Source: Otis tarda (lineage: Eukaryota; Chordata; Aves; Otidiformes; Otididae). Taken from it: a stretch of 64,000 nucleotides of DNA. The notes beneath the pieces are model-generated. The model did not search any database, had not been told where the DNA came from, and saw nothing but the letters and a program-made list of their open reading frames with translations. The stretch covers positions 13,359,963 through 13,423,962 of the forward strand of contig CM048554.1 in the NCBI GenBank assembly GCA_026413225.1, given 5' to 3'. Made by a program: the position numbers and the translations under genes. Positions 25,106 to 37,453 of the stretch are shown piece by piece; within the stretch, counting starts at the first letter, position 1; each line of letters opens with the position of its first letter.

Positions 25106-25593
25106 AATTATTCCATTGCCTGGACCAAAAGACTTCGGCAAGCTTGTTTTCTGTGGACTTGTAACCTGACTATGCTATGGCAACTGGAAAAAAACCCACC
25201 CTTTGATTAACATAAAGCAGCAAATTGCGTTCGCATTTACGCTATTTGTAGTTTTATAGCAGAGCATCATATCCCAGCATTATAGTGAGTTTAAAATCGT
25301 ATATCTTCTGATGTCTGGTTTGCAAAAATTGTTAGCTGACCAGGCAAGGAACATCTGAATGGCTAATGGAAACTTTCTCTTCCCCCTAAATGGGGCAGTT
25401 GTCTAATTTGTTTAGCTAAACTACATTAGCTGTACTGAAAGTTTTATTATCACAGTCAAAAGCAGGAAGCAGGGAACGGACATGCTGTATTTTTAAAATT
25501 AAAGCAATTTTGAAAAACAAACTCAGTTTCTTATTGATTAGTTCAGTTGTTAGATTAGAGGCTCATTACTTTTAATAATAGGATAACAGTAGC

Positions 25594-25655
25594 TAGAAAT
25601 GGAAAAGATCTATTAGATCATTGAGTCCATCCCCATTACAAGGGCAGGATATAGT
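25594..25655 (-). mobile_element. Ancient CR1/L3-like LINE 3' fragment
   Basis: The phrase AGAAATGGAAAAGATC followed by TATTAGATCATTGAGTCCA is the conserved near-3' end of old L3/CR1 elements in reverse complement. Only about 60 bases are recognisable. Confidence 0.65.
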
Positions 25656-27459
25656 CAGGTAGATGTGGATGGATGTATCAAATATTAAATTCATATGACA
25701 CAGTAAATGCTCCGTTTCCTTCACAGAGTGCTGATGCTAAGAGCTTTGACACTGAGTTGTTTACTCTTAAAAGCAGCTTCGGAGCTACCTTCTGGCCAGC
25801 TCTTAGGCAGATGTTTAGTTGGGAGAGAATGATCCCAGGAGCCCAGTGAGGAATAAGGGCATGGCTTGGCCTTCTTTTCCCTCCTGGAAGCATGTTTCAG
25901 TGTGCACTCAACACATCCAAGAGGTGCCTCTACAAGGCTGAAGTTCTGCTCCAAAGTTTTGGGTTGGGAGTGATAAATTAGTTACCTGTAGAGCTTTGTG
26001 ATAAAGGTCCTCCCTGAACACTTAATTTCTAGTGAGTACTCCAAGTACCTCACCTCAGTGATTTACACAGCCACTGCCTTTTTCTGTCCCCACTGATACT
26101 GAATTGCTTTTTCAAAGTGTACAGTTACAGTGAGAGGAGCGGAGAGGCTGAGGGGTGGCTCCTCTTCATTCCATAGTGGCAGTGGGGTAATGGGGCAACA
26201 CGGGACACCAAGGTGCCAAATCCATTGGCATGTTAGTTTTTTGTGCACGGTGCAGCAGCTGCCGCAGAGACATTGAGAGTCAGGTGAGATGTGCAAGAAG
26301 AAAGTGCATACCAGATGAATCATTTTTCCCATCTGCTCAGCACCTGGTTTCAGGTAATTGATCTTAAAGCACTCCATCTCTCTGCACATAAGTTTTGTAG
26401 CAAACAGGCCTTTTTGGAATTGCAGTCCCCTTCCCCACAGAGCCAATCCCCTTCCCCATGAACTCAGGTTGCGTTTTATGCTCCTTGATATTTAGGGGGA
26501 ACATATGAAGGTTTGTGGAGTTTTTTTTTTGGTGAACATTATGCAAAAGGGAGTGAGGCTGGAGGTCTTCTTTCACATGTCCATGATTTAGCTTCTGTGA
26601 AGCTTCGTCAATGAGGAAACCAGAAGGAAGATTTTCCCAGATGTATAAAAATACCCACTCTTAAGAGATTGCCTTCAAGGCAGTCAGATAAATTTATTGG
26701 GCATATGGGGGTCATCGACTCATGGGGTTTGTTTTTTTTTCATTTATTTCTCACTCTGCGTTTATGATGGTGGAGAATGGGAAGACCTTCAGTTTAAGTA
26801 TTACTTCTTTAACTGCTATATCTCAAAAAAAAGCAAGACTGAGGGGATGAAACAGTTGTATTACAGTGGACTGTTGAGAAGCAGTAGTGTGGTGAGTTTT
26901 TTCAAATATTAGATAAGCTCAGTACCAAATCCTACAGTTCACTGGTGCTGTTAATACTTAGGGCTGTAAGCAGTCCTTTTGTCTTCTCTAGGACTCCAGT
27001 AAATCTACCCATGTGAGAAAGGGAGTAGCGTTCATTTTCTGAGACTACTCGAACAGATGAGGAGGCATATTAAGTTCAATAAGACTAGTCTTGTGCATAA
27101 AGATTAATCACATCACTAAGCATCTGAAAGATTTAAGGAGAAAGTCAGCCCTTTTTGATTCTGTCCTCATATTGATTTGGGGAAAATTGCTAAATTTAGA
27201 GCAATTAGATACATTGAAAGTAATTAAATGCAAAAGTGCTGTAGCAATTAAAATGGGAGTCCAAGCCGGATGTAGAATGGTTCAAACATTTTATGGTGTT
27301 TCTTGATTTCCTTACAACTGCAAGAGTTTTTCCAGATTGGTGCCTTCTGGAATTAAGCAGCCCCCATTTTGTTCTTTAAAATTGTTCCATGGTACCCCTC
27401 AGCAGTTTCTGCTGTAAAGTGAAAGATGGTTTTTTTTTTTTAAAGTAAGTATGGACATA

Positions 27460-27645
27460 ATCATTTTAAGTCACAGTGCACTGCACATGCCCAGAAGAAC
27501 CTCGATCACTTCCAAATTCAAGGACTAATAAAAATTGGAAGCACTCCAGTAATTTTAAATTACTTTGCACATTGAAGAGTGATTTAAAATCATTGAACTG
27601 ATTCAATTTTTTTATATATGCACTTCAATTTGGAAGTGAGTCAGA
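27460..27645. promoter_or_regulatory. Possible conserved element containing a long inverted repeat
   Basis: Seventeen-nt arms at 27506-27522 and 27623-27639 are complementary with one mismatch. The roughly 100-nt interior is also partly self-complementary (AATTTTAAATT against GATTTAAAATC). It could be a folded RNA or a regulatory element. Confidence 0.2.
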
Positions 27646-28464
27646 TGGACAGCAGCACGCTGAAGAGGTTCGAGACATACTGAACTAATTTAAACATTTT
27701 TAATTCAAGAAAGAGAGAAAGGAGGAGTAATGAGGTTCCTAATAGAAACATGGAGAACACCCCCCATTTACTGCTACTGCATGGTTAGGAGTAGGATGAT
27801 AAAGCAGTGAAGGAGTGACCAACATGATCAAGGAGTCAGCTTTTTTAGTATTAGCATGGTAGTGAGATAAAGGACCACCACAGCTGGTGGGATCTGAAAG
27901 AAGCCCTATGGCTGTGGTTATGCTTAATTTATTACTACTATTGTTTTCAAAGACATTACACAACTGTGGATTTTGTTTTTCCTTTTGCAGATCTAGCTGA
28001 CAAATAGGGAGGACTGGCTTGGGGAAAAATACACATGCATGTGCATACATGTATACAAATGTAGGCAATGTTTAATGTGGCTTCACAACATTTGCTACCT
28101 GAGCCTGGTATATATGCAGAAAGAAAAAAAAAGTTGGCATATGGAGCTGCCTGGCAGCATGTGAGTATTACTTCAGCATTCATGCACTTATGCATAAAAT
28201 TAAAATAGGAAAAGGCTGCTTCTTTACAAGTCAAAGACACGAGGACCATTCTGAGGTTAATGCTGTTAAAGTTCCACAGTCAACATTTTACATGTTCTTC
28301 TGCAGAAATAACAAAAAAAAAAAGTGGAATTTTCCCATCAATAAGTTGCTGCAGTCCTATATAGCATATCCAGTGGGAATGTGTGATATTAGTGTCATAG
28401 TTGGGTTTTTTTGAACAGATGAAAAACAAAAGCCTTCGTGTAGAGGTGCAGGTAAAGGGGGATA

Positions 28465-28487
28465 AAAAAAACAACCAACCAACCAAG
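28465..28487. repeat. (AACC)n short tract
   Basis: A run then about four AACC units. Confidence 0.75.
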
Positions 28488-30514
28488 AAAAACCTCAACC
28501 CGAAGACTGGCTTTGTGATGAGGCCAGCAGTTTTTACTTGACTGTTCATGCGGAAACAAACATGTTTGTTTCAGAGGAAGCAAAGGAAAGTGTTAAGAGA
28601 GAGATATTTGAACTCATGCCTTTCCTTTGAACACTACATCACCCTTTGAGTAGGATTTTTATTTGGGGGTTCTATTTTAATCCAAATTTGACATGGTCAG
28701 CAGCAGTCTCTGATTCTAGTCACAGTAAAAAAAAGTGAGCTGAGATAGCGTGCTCAGAAGTCCAGTAGCAACAGAAAGGGGGGATTTCCTGTTTGCCCTC
28801 TATCCTGTCTTTTTCCTTGCATCAAGAGAATTTCACTGTGGATATTAGTAGGTTCCATTAAGTCAAAATCCCACTTCAGCAGCACAAGTCATACCATATA
28901 TCTCTGTGTTTCCACAGAGCTTCTTGCTGTGGCTTATAGTTGGCATAAACTCCTAGTGTCTGTCTTCCCTAGAAAGACAGGATACCTTCACACACAGTCC
29001 GATACATTCGGCTGAACTGACTGACTACTAAAATCGACTCAGCAGTCATTGTGGAGCTATTTACCTGTGTGTCAGCTAGGCTGGAGTAAGCTTTCTTCTA
29101 ACCATATATTTAACCACGGCCAGCTGACAAGAAGTGAAAAGTAGTTTTTCTTTGCAAAGCCGTGTTTCACTTCTGGTTACCTTACTCAGCTCCTTTAAGG
29201 TGTGCTCTAACATGACCTTACTTTTAGTGGTAAACCACTCGACCACTCAGTATTTCTAACCACAGAAAGAGGAGGCAGGATTGCCTTCTTCGTATGAAAT
29301 ATTCTTTGTTTTGCATCCTCCATCAAGAAGATGTTTTGCATTCTTACTGTGGAGAGGCCCAAGCTTTTATCACATTTACTTGTTTCCATGCTTTTCCAGC
29401 ACTGTGGAGATAATAATCTTTTTACTTACAGCTATAAAAGGGTCTTTCAGGAAGGGCTGGAGCCTCCTCTAGTTTTCCAGAGTACCAGCAATCTCAGGTT
29501 TCTGACTGTCTTTCTTTCTGTTTCTCACATTGTGAATTTCAGTTCACTTTCATGCTTTTCACTGTTGGTCAAATCTTAACAGCGTCCACTGACGTTCAAT
29601 TCTGTTCCACAGTACCCATCAGTTCCTAGATAGGAACTGTTGTTCCCCACAGTCACAGTATTGTGACAAGCCATGATCTAAGACTTTAAGTAAGAGGAGG
29701 ACTTTTGTAGGCTGAAGACTGATCTATATATGCCATGTTGAGCTCATCCATGCCTACTGAGGAAGAGACCTCTGATGTTCAGCCAGTAGTTAGCTTTTTT
29801 TCTTCTGCTTGGGTTTGGATGTGAGCAGGAAACCTGGTACAGATGGCCGGCACATGGGGACTTGAGATCCCTTGGTAGAACCCAGATGCTCCCAGATGAT
29901 TAGTAGAAACTGAAGAGGAGCATTAGGCAACCATCGATCGCCCTTTCTGGGCTGTGTTGCAACAACTTATATTTGGCAAACGACGGCTTCAGAAGGCCAT
30001 GCTGCTGTTCATCATTCTGTTTTCATTCCTTGTGTGCAGTTTTTGATCCTGAGTATGTCTTTTGTAGGGTGATTTCTAGTTCCAGGGTTTTGACGGTAGG
30101 TTGTTTTCATTTGTATCAAATTAGATAGCCACTCAGACACTACCATAATTATTGACCTGTAATGGCCACTGTACTTGAAGTCATTAGAGAATTTTGCAGT
30201 CCAACAAAATACAAAGGAATGACCCATTGGCAGGCCCCAAACACTAAACATTTACTGCGGGGAATCCCCCACCCTCATGAATCTCATCACTATGCTGTCC
30301 TCACAGACACAGCAATCAGATACTTTCCTGGCTTTTACACTTTTCTCAGAAAGATTATTAATGTTTTCACTTAAGCAAACAAAGAACCAACACTAAATGT
30401 GCACAAACACCACTCTTGACCCTGACAGCATTTGTTCAAAAGTAACACAAATATCTGGCCCTTAAAGTGGATTTTTCCCACTGAAAGATAGCAAAGATAG
30501 CATTGTCAACTCAC

Positions 30515-30555
30515 CTTTTAAAACTACTTAGGGTTTCTTTAAGAAGGTGCTCTGT
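30515..30555 (-). other. Candidate short exon on the minus strand
   Basis: Read on the minus strand, an acceptor with a good tract (TGTTTTGCTGCCTCTGCAAG) and a consensus donor (AAAAG|GTGAGT) enclose 41 nt. It is open as TEHLLKETLSSFK. Both signals are good but the block is short. Unknown identity. Confidence 0.17.
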
Positions 30556-31159
30556 CTTGCAGAGGCAGCAAAACAATGCAGTAGATATGGTGGCTGTTCA
30601 TTTTCATTTAGCAGATAAATCAATACTCACATAAAGCCTGAGTAACTTGTTGGCATTAAACTATGCAGCCTTATTTTCACTGAAATTTGTCAAGCTTCAA
30701 GCAAGTGGGCTTTTTAATTTTTTTTAAAAGGGGATACGTGTTTTCACGTTGCATTAAGTGAAATAATGAACTGTAATAATCAGGTTATTAATCCTCTCTG
30801 TATATTCCAAGGGAAAAGTGTTCTCTTGCCATAAATAGAGTAAGTAGAAGTCAGAGCAAAAAGCCCCACTGAACCTTTGTGTGTGATTGAGAGAGGGATG
30901 TTTCCCACTCTGTAGTTTACAAGCGTATGTTATACTGTACACACCGTCTGCAAGCACTTTAGAAAATCCTGGATGCTTAGCATGGTCTTAAATCAGGCAT
31001 ATTGCCAATTTTGGATTAAGTGGAGAATAGCTGGGTCATTTTCCTAGGAGTTCCTTTACAGTTCAGTCTCTTTTCTTGGTGTTAATGCTTTTACCGCCGT
31101 TGGGTGAAGGGAGGAGAGGCTTGGAATACCCTGCCCTAGGGCCTCCTAAACTGTACATC

Positions 31160-31445
31160 TGTCATGGATCATGTCATGGAACAGAAATGTTTGTTTTTGC
31201 TCCCATTCATTTCAACTGGCAGCCAGTTATTATTAGAATGAAAAATTAAGCTATTATGCAGTGGAAGCCTTGCTGGCTCTATCAAATTTATGGAGTTAAT
31301 ACAGCAAAATTATCCTTTATAGCATGTATAAGCAGCTGTATGTATAATGCAGGCCCCTTCTTGATCAGTCCAAATACAAAATGGCAGCCTTGTTTTCATT
31401 ATCATTGTTAAAGCTCGGTAACAATGTCACCATATTTCAGAAATT
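31160..31445. promoter_or_regulatory. Possible conserved non-coding element
   Basis: About 285 bases of complex sequence hold ATTAAGCTATTATGC, TGTATAATGC and AACAATGTCACC (Sox-like) motifs. There is no low-complexity DNA and no open frame. Reads like a developmental enhancer; inference only. Confidence 0.22.
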
Positions 31446-31999
31446 TCAAGGAAGCAGTTACTGAGTTAAGAGCAGTGTGGGTGACTTGGTTAGACATGTA
31501 AGTCCATCCTCTGATCGTTAGGAACTGCAGACGTGCTGACTTGTTTTCAGAAAGGGAGAGAAATCATTTAATTTCTCAGGACTTTCCAAAACGTTTATTC
31601 TCAAGTGCCCCTGAATTTGTTTATTGGAGTGCTTTTTGGGTGGATTTTTTTTTTCTTAAATAATCCTGGAATTGGCTGTAACTTTTACTAAAAAAAGAGG
31701 GGAGTGAATTGTTTTATCAAGCTTTGTATCCTCTTGAGAATCTAGGGTCTCAAAGTCTAATGACTCGTACACCCTTAGACATAAAGTATTCACTAGAAAC
31801 AAGATGCCTGGTGAAAACAGAAAGGGATGAACTAAGCAAAAGATATGAAGACAAATGAATAAACAGAAGACATATCCAAGAGGAAAATAATTTTAATAGT
31901 ACTTGAATACTTGAGGCTCTACCCCTCTCCCCACAAGATACTGTTAATGCTCATGCTGTACATAGAGGGCAGTCTGTTGTTCTAAATTCAGCTTTTTTG

Positions 32000-34900
32000 T
32001 CTAGCTAAAGAAATTCCAGATCCACCTCAGTATTGCAGACACTTTTACTACAGTGTGCCACTGCAGGAGAAGGCATGTTTATGATGCCAGAAGTTTACTC
32101 CCGCTTTCTCCCTTCACTCTGAAAATAATTGTAGTAAGGTTGTCAAGATGGGGTTAAATTGACTGCGCTGCTATGGAATTGTCTTTATGCAGATATTTTC
32201 TTTAGAGCACATCCTCCACATGTACTGTTTCTATGTCTTACTGGCACATTTGGAATGGACTTGAAAAGAAAAGAAATAGAAGCAAGTTCCTGGCATTTTG
32301 TATTGTGAGTAGACCCATCTTTGGAACTAAGCAGTTAGTTTACTGAAGTCATATCACAAGAAGAGAGAATAGGGGAAGAAACAGCATCTAAGTGAGAGCG
32401 GAGAAATAAGATTTTCAAAATGAAAAGAGCTTTGTGAGAAAACCTAAAGAGATGTAAAGTACTTGAAATTCTGAGCCATTCAGTCATTCCTGCCGAAATT
32501 ATCCTTGTGGAGTTTATCAATTTGTGTGTACCAGTATCATAGGGGACCAATTAATTGCACTCATAGTTGCCTTTGAGCTATTTTGAAAGTAGAAAGAACT
32601 CATTTTGTAAATGGTTTAAACAGCAGTACAGTCATTACGTACAGTTTCTGGCAGATATTGTCTTTAGAGTAGATGGAAGGACAGAAATATTGTTACACTT
32701 CCTGATTGCTAATGAATTTTGAAGAGAAACCTAATAAAAAGAAATTACAAGCTGGTAATTAAATACAATATATAGTTATTAAAAAGAAAAATAAAATTTG
32801 CAGTGCCAGAACCCTTGTCAACAACATGTAAAAATCAGAGTTCCTTCCCAGTGTTTAAAGAAATTGCTGTGAGGGGTGATCTTAAAGAAAGAAAGTAAAA
32901 AATCCTTGCCTCTGTCAAGTTAAAAATGCTTGAAAAAGAAGCAACAACCTCATAAAAAAGTGGAGCTGGCATTCCAAATTCACTGGGAGCCAGGTGTGGT
33001 TCATCTCCTAGTGAAACCCCTGGTTAGCTCAAGCTCGGAGATGTTAACAGAAGACAGCTGTGTATCTACCACAGTTCTCTGCACCCACCTCGCTTGTTTG
33101 CAGCCCCCCTTCTGAGTAGCTTCCTCAGGAGCCAAGTATGTGTGAGCTTTGCTCGTGTGTTCCTCTCTGTGTTACAGGGAAGGTGCCTTTCCCCTGGTGT
33201 TCTCCTGGAAGCTGCTGTCCTTGTCTTTGATCCGTTGAAGGTTTCTGGGCAGGACAGGTTTATATCTAGTTTGGGAAAGTATTATTTGCTTTGCTTTTGG
33301 TTTTTCAGCTCTTGTCCTTGATAAGTGCTCCTTGGGGTAGCACCAAGCATGGGAGAAGGCTCTCCTACTCCTGTTGAAAAGCAAAGAGGAGGCAGCAAAT
33401 GTTTCCTGGGTCCCTCTGTAGAAATTCGGAAAAACGATGCCCAAATCCTGTGATCCTTTTCAACAGAGATTACTGACTGGCTACCAACCTTGCTATTTGG
33501 AGAGCAATCATTGTATTATTGCCTTGCATTTATATAGGAAGATCCATGTGAAGGGAACACGGAGGTACTGTTTCTGGCTTACATTAAAAAGGCATTTTGC
33601 ACAGATGTGGTCCAAGCTGTGTAAATTTGGCCTGAGAGGAATTTTATTCCTCCTTTACAGATCCCGCCATCCTATCGGAGTTGTGTGAACAGGCCGAAGT
33701 GCCAAAGACTATCAGGCCCTGGGTAGTGATAAAATTAAATAACTGGCTATGGAGATAATTTGTTTATTGGTGATGGGCAACTGTGTTTGGTGATGCTGGC
33801 AACCACGAAACACTGAATATCTTATTCTCCTTCAAAAGCAGCAGGAACATGGGGAGACATTTGCAAGTTTTGTCACAGGAGCTAATTTTGGCTAATACCT
33901 TTGCACTTTTAAAAGGTATAGTAAAACCTCTAAAGAGCTTTTAGATCAATTTGGAAAGATTCATGTACTGAATTACTAATACTGGTCTCTTTCTAAATTA
34001 TTTAGGGAGAGCAAAGAGATTTTGCATTTAAGCACTGACATGGCCAGTTCTTGTGGAGGTCATGAGTGTTGAGGAAAGCAAACAGTGCATTGATTTTTTG
34101 TTAATTTCCCATAATCCAGAATTTGCAATGAAATGAAAGCTAAAGTATTCTTCACCTTTAGATAAATCTTAAGGTCAGAAACTGATGAAATGCATAGAGG
34201 AATGACAGTCTTGTGAGTTTTGGAAGTGCATAATCCTGAGGATTGTGTTACTTCTGGCTAAACATTTTTCTGTTCATCTTGAAGGGATATGTTTTCATTT
34301 TAGCCTATTAATCTCAGTATATCTTTTTTTGACGCAGATCTATTAGGAATTTTAGAGACTACAATATAGACTCCAGATGCTAGGTGTTCCTTCATCTTTT
34401 TGGTACACACTTTAATCCGTAACAACCAACACATTTATTTTATGAGCCTTCACAATCAAGAGAGTCTTAATATCCTTTCTGGCAGGTTTTCACTCTTTGA
34501 TTTCACGTTACATGGGAGGAACTGGTTACTTTGAACATACTTTCGAAAGCCTCAAAAGTAACTCCTTTATGGTAACTTCTTTACATCTCTATGGTAAATC
34601 CTGTTTTGCTTTTAAGATATGCTCACAAGCACATGTATGGAAGTGTAGCTCCATTATAAGCTGAATGATAACACATGAGATTGTGCGCTGGCAGCCTGTT
34701 GTAGGTTGACAAGGTTGACTGTTTCACACAGAGTGACCAAGCCTCATTAGAGACGTCTGTCATGCAGGCAGAGCCTCTGTCTCCTGGTTTCGTGACAGTC
34801 CTGGTACTCAGCAGTGAAATAAAACACATGCTGATCAGACTGCTGTGTTGTCCTGCGTTATCAGTTGGTGCTTGCAATATGTCTCTACTACAAAACAGCT

Positions 34901-35030
34901 CCGTCGCCGAGATGTGCTGTTACGGTGAACGTAATTGCAGGTTTTCTTCTGCTCCTGGAATTTCAGGCTGTAGATTATTTTTATTTATTATATTTCTCTG
35001 AATGAAATTGAATACTGTGTTGGCTTTCGC
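32000..35030. other. Unique non-coding DNA
   Basis: No repeat family or convincing coding segment is seen. Confidence 0.55.
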
Positions 35031-35951
35031 TAGCATGCCCCAATTGATGAAGTTAGGGTTACTGCAAGCTTAGGTGAGTGCTACTCTGAACAGATTTTGG
35101 CTACGGACAGGTAGAGAACTTTCCTCCCTTTTTCTTGTCTCTGTCTGTGTGTGCCTCTGTCTCCTTCAGAAATGCAACTGTTAGAATTTGTAAATCCTGC
35201 TAGTGAAAAAATGACATGCAGGGAAAAGTGAAAATGTTTACCCATCACTGAGCTAGACAAACATCTTCATTTCAGTGATTCAGAAAACAAATCAAATAAA
35301 GAAAGAAACCCTCTGATGAACTCCTCCCTTGCTTCCCTTCATCCAGCTCATCTGATGCTGAAGTGAAATACATTTCTACAAGTACAGTCAAGCCATAAAT
35401 TGAACAATGAATATCTTGTCCAGTAAAGCTCATATCCCAGCTGGGGTTTTCAGCAGCAGCTTGAGCAACATTTCTGAGGGGAAGACCTTTATGAAGGAGA
35501 TTAAGGAGTGCCCACGTTCAGCAGGCACTGCTCTTTTCCCATATGACTGGAGGAGTAATGGCTGTGTGCAAGATCCTGGCTGCTCTCCTGCATGCAGGAA
35601 AAAAAAAAAAGGGCAGTCAGATTCACAGTATTTATGCTCAGAAACACTCGGGAGTGAGTGGGGGCTGTAGGTTTACCTCCCTCTGCAGTGACTGGTCTGG
35701 GTCGACCAAAAATGTGCTGGGACGAGTTTTTGAAGGTGTTTTTGTGCCTTGTTCTCTTGGTGCTTTTATCTTTAAAAATCTGGTCCTTTCTGCTGGAAAG
35801 TACACGTGTGCTGCTTGTGGCCCCTGTGAGCGTCATCAGGAGAGGGATTTTGTGCTAATTTCTGGTCCAGGCTGTAACTTCATCCCCTTATGCAGTCTCT
35901 AATAGTGCTAGGGGTACAGAAGTACCCCTGCAGATCTGCTTTTGAAAGCCT

Positions 35952-35972
35952 CCCCACCCCACCCCACCCCCC
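35952..35972 (-). other. G-quadruplex motif
   Basis: The plus strand shows four C runs of 4, 4, 4 and 6 separated by single A bases, so the minus strand carries four G4+ runs with 1-nt loops. This is a textbook stable intramolecular G-quadruplex. On the plus strand it would form an i-motif. Confidence 0.85.
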
Positions 35973-36724
35973 ATGATGTGATTTATACATGCGCTGGCCT
36001 GAGTCTTTTGAATCTGCTGTGCAATGGAAATGATGTACTATGCAATTCTAATTTGCCACTCAAGCTGCCATCTTACTCATTTTCTTACTTGTTCATCCCT
36101 CTTTGTTGCTAAATAACTGGCATCTGCATCCATATTGGTGGTCCTGAGAGGGCCCCAGGAAAAGGGATAAATCCTGCTGAATGTTGCATACTAAAAAGAG
36201 CCCACACATTGCTGCCCACATATTTTTTTTAAACCACTTGGATTCTTGCCAGTGGCTTGGAAGGAGGCTGAATTTGGTCTATTGCATTTTCTTACTCAGT
36301 CAGGAGAATGTGTCTGAAATTTATGAAGGTTTTTCTAGTGATTATGAAAATTAGAAAAGGAGAAGTGCACAGTGGCAGGCTCAGTGCTACTTTGAGGCTG
36401 TGATGGTTTAAAGATATTTTTCTTTTTCAGGTAGTTGTCATACTCCATTTGGTAATTGCAAATCCATTACAGCAAACATCTTGGAATTCTAAAGGATTAA
36501 GGCCTTGCATGTTATATGTTGTGTGCTGATGATACAGGGGAGGGCCTGAGCACCAAATTTTAACGTACACTGTAACTCTGCTGATGTGAGGTTTGACTTT
36601 GGTGCCTGAGGAAGAAGCTCAAGACCTATGGGACCATTGCAGTCTTAAAAGCCTGACATTAAAGCAAGCTACAAATAGAGGAAGCAGCAACAGAACTAAG
36701 AGGGAGAGGCTCTACATCAGATTT

Positions 36725-36734
36725 CCCCCCCCCC
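36725..36734. repeat. C10 homopolymer
   Basis: Uninterrupted run of ten C. Confidence 0.95.
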
Positions 36735-37432
36735 GCTAAGTTAATGAAGATTATTTGTGTTAACACTGTTGCCCTGCAAATGTGGATGAGGGTTGCCTTT
36801 AAACTTTTTTTCATTCTGAGTGTCTTTTAGATTTGGGGACTGGAAAAAAATAACCTGTGTTTCACCGCAACCGTCCCAATATTTTAGTGGGTGTTGAGGC
36901 TTATGTGCCCATTTTAACTGTGTGTTCTTTACACAGACATACAGAAGCACAGACGTGCAGATACTATCGCCCACATCTTGCCCTGGCTTTGGGACCATGA
37001 GCTAATTTTATAACAGTTGACGGTGACTTAAACTAATGTTGCTAGGGTGCTGTCAGTGATGCTGAATAAATAGGGAAGGACTTGAGGGGAACAGCAAACA
37101 GCAGCTGTGACGACTTTTGTTCTGAAGCTACCTCTGCATGCCAGATTTTACCCTCCAGGCACAGCAGCAGAGCACAACTCCCACCTGTTATCTCTCACCA
37201 TTGAGGCTTGCTTCTTTCTGTTTAAGTTAGGTTAAATATTTCCCCTTTTCCCAGGATTCAGAGCTCATCAGCCCAGCTGTGGTGCACAGTCTTGAAACAC
37301 AAAACAGCTGGAGACATAATGTGAACAAAGTTCACCTTTTCTTGTTTACATTTGAAAGCTGCTGCACTGTTTATGGGATGATGCATTTGTTTAAATGGAT
37401 GTCCAGCTATTATTGATTTTTCCTCTACTTTC

Positions 37433-37453
37433 TTTTTTTTTTTTTTTTTTTTT
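37433..37453. repeat. T21 homopolymer
   Basis: Uninterrupted T run. Antisense open frames through it (poly-Lys) are artefacts. Confidence 0.95.

Larger units (their letters stand above)
21111..27459. other. Unique non-coding DNA with old repeat relics
   Basis: MIR-like and L3-like fragments lie close together at 25.0-25.7 kb. The frames at 25.7-26.6 kb on the minus strand look like chance. Confidence 0.6.

Noticed and set aside
26063-26446. 127-codon minus-strand open frame
   Set aside because: No domain, no clear splice context, composition like chance.
27970-28020. Very strong acceptor-like TTTTTCCTTTTGCAG
   Set aside because: All three frames close within a few codons and no donor follows.
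35034-35073. 40-nt splice-flanked block with TTAG|GTGAGT donor
   Set aside because: Weak pyrimidine tract at the acceptor and no supporting context.
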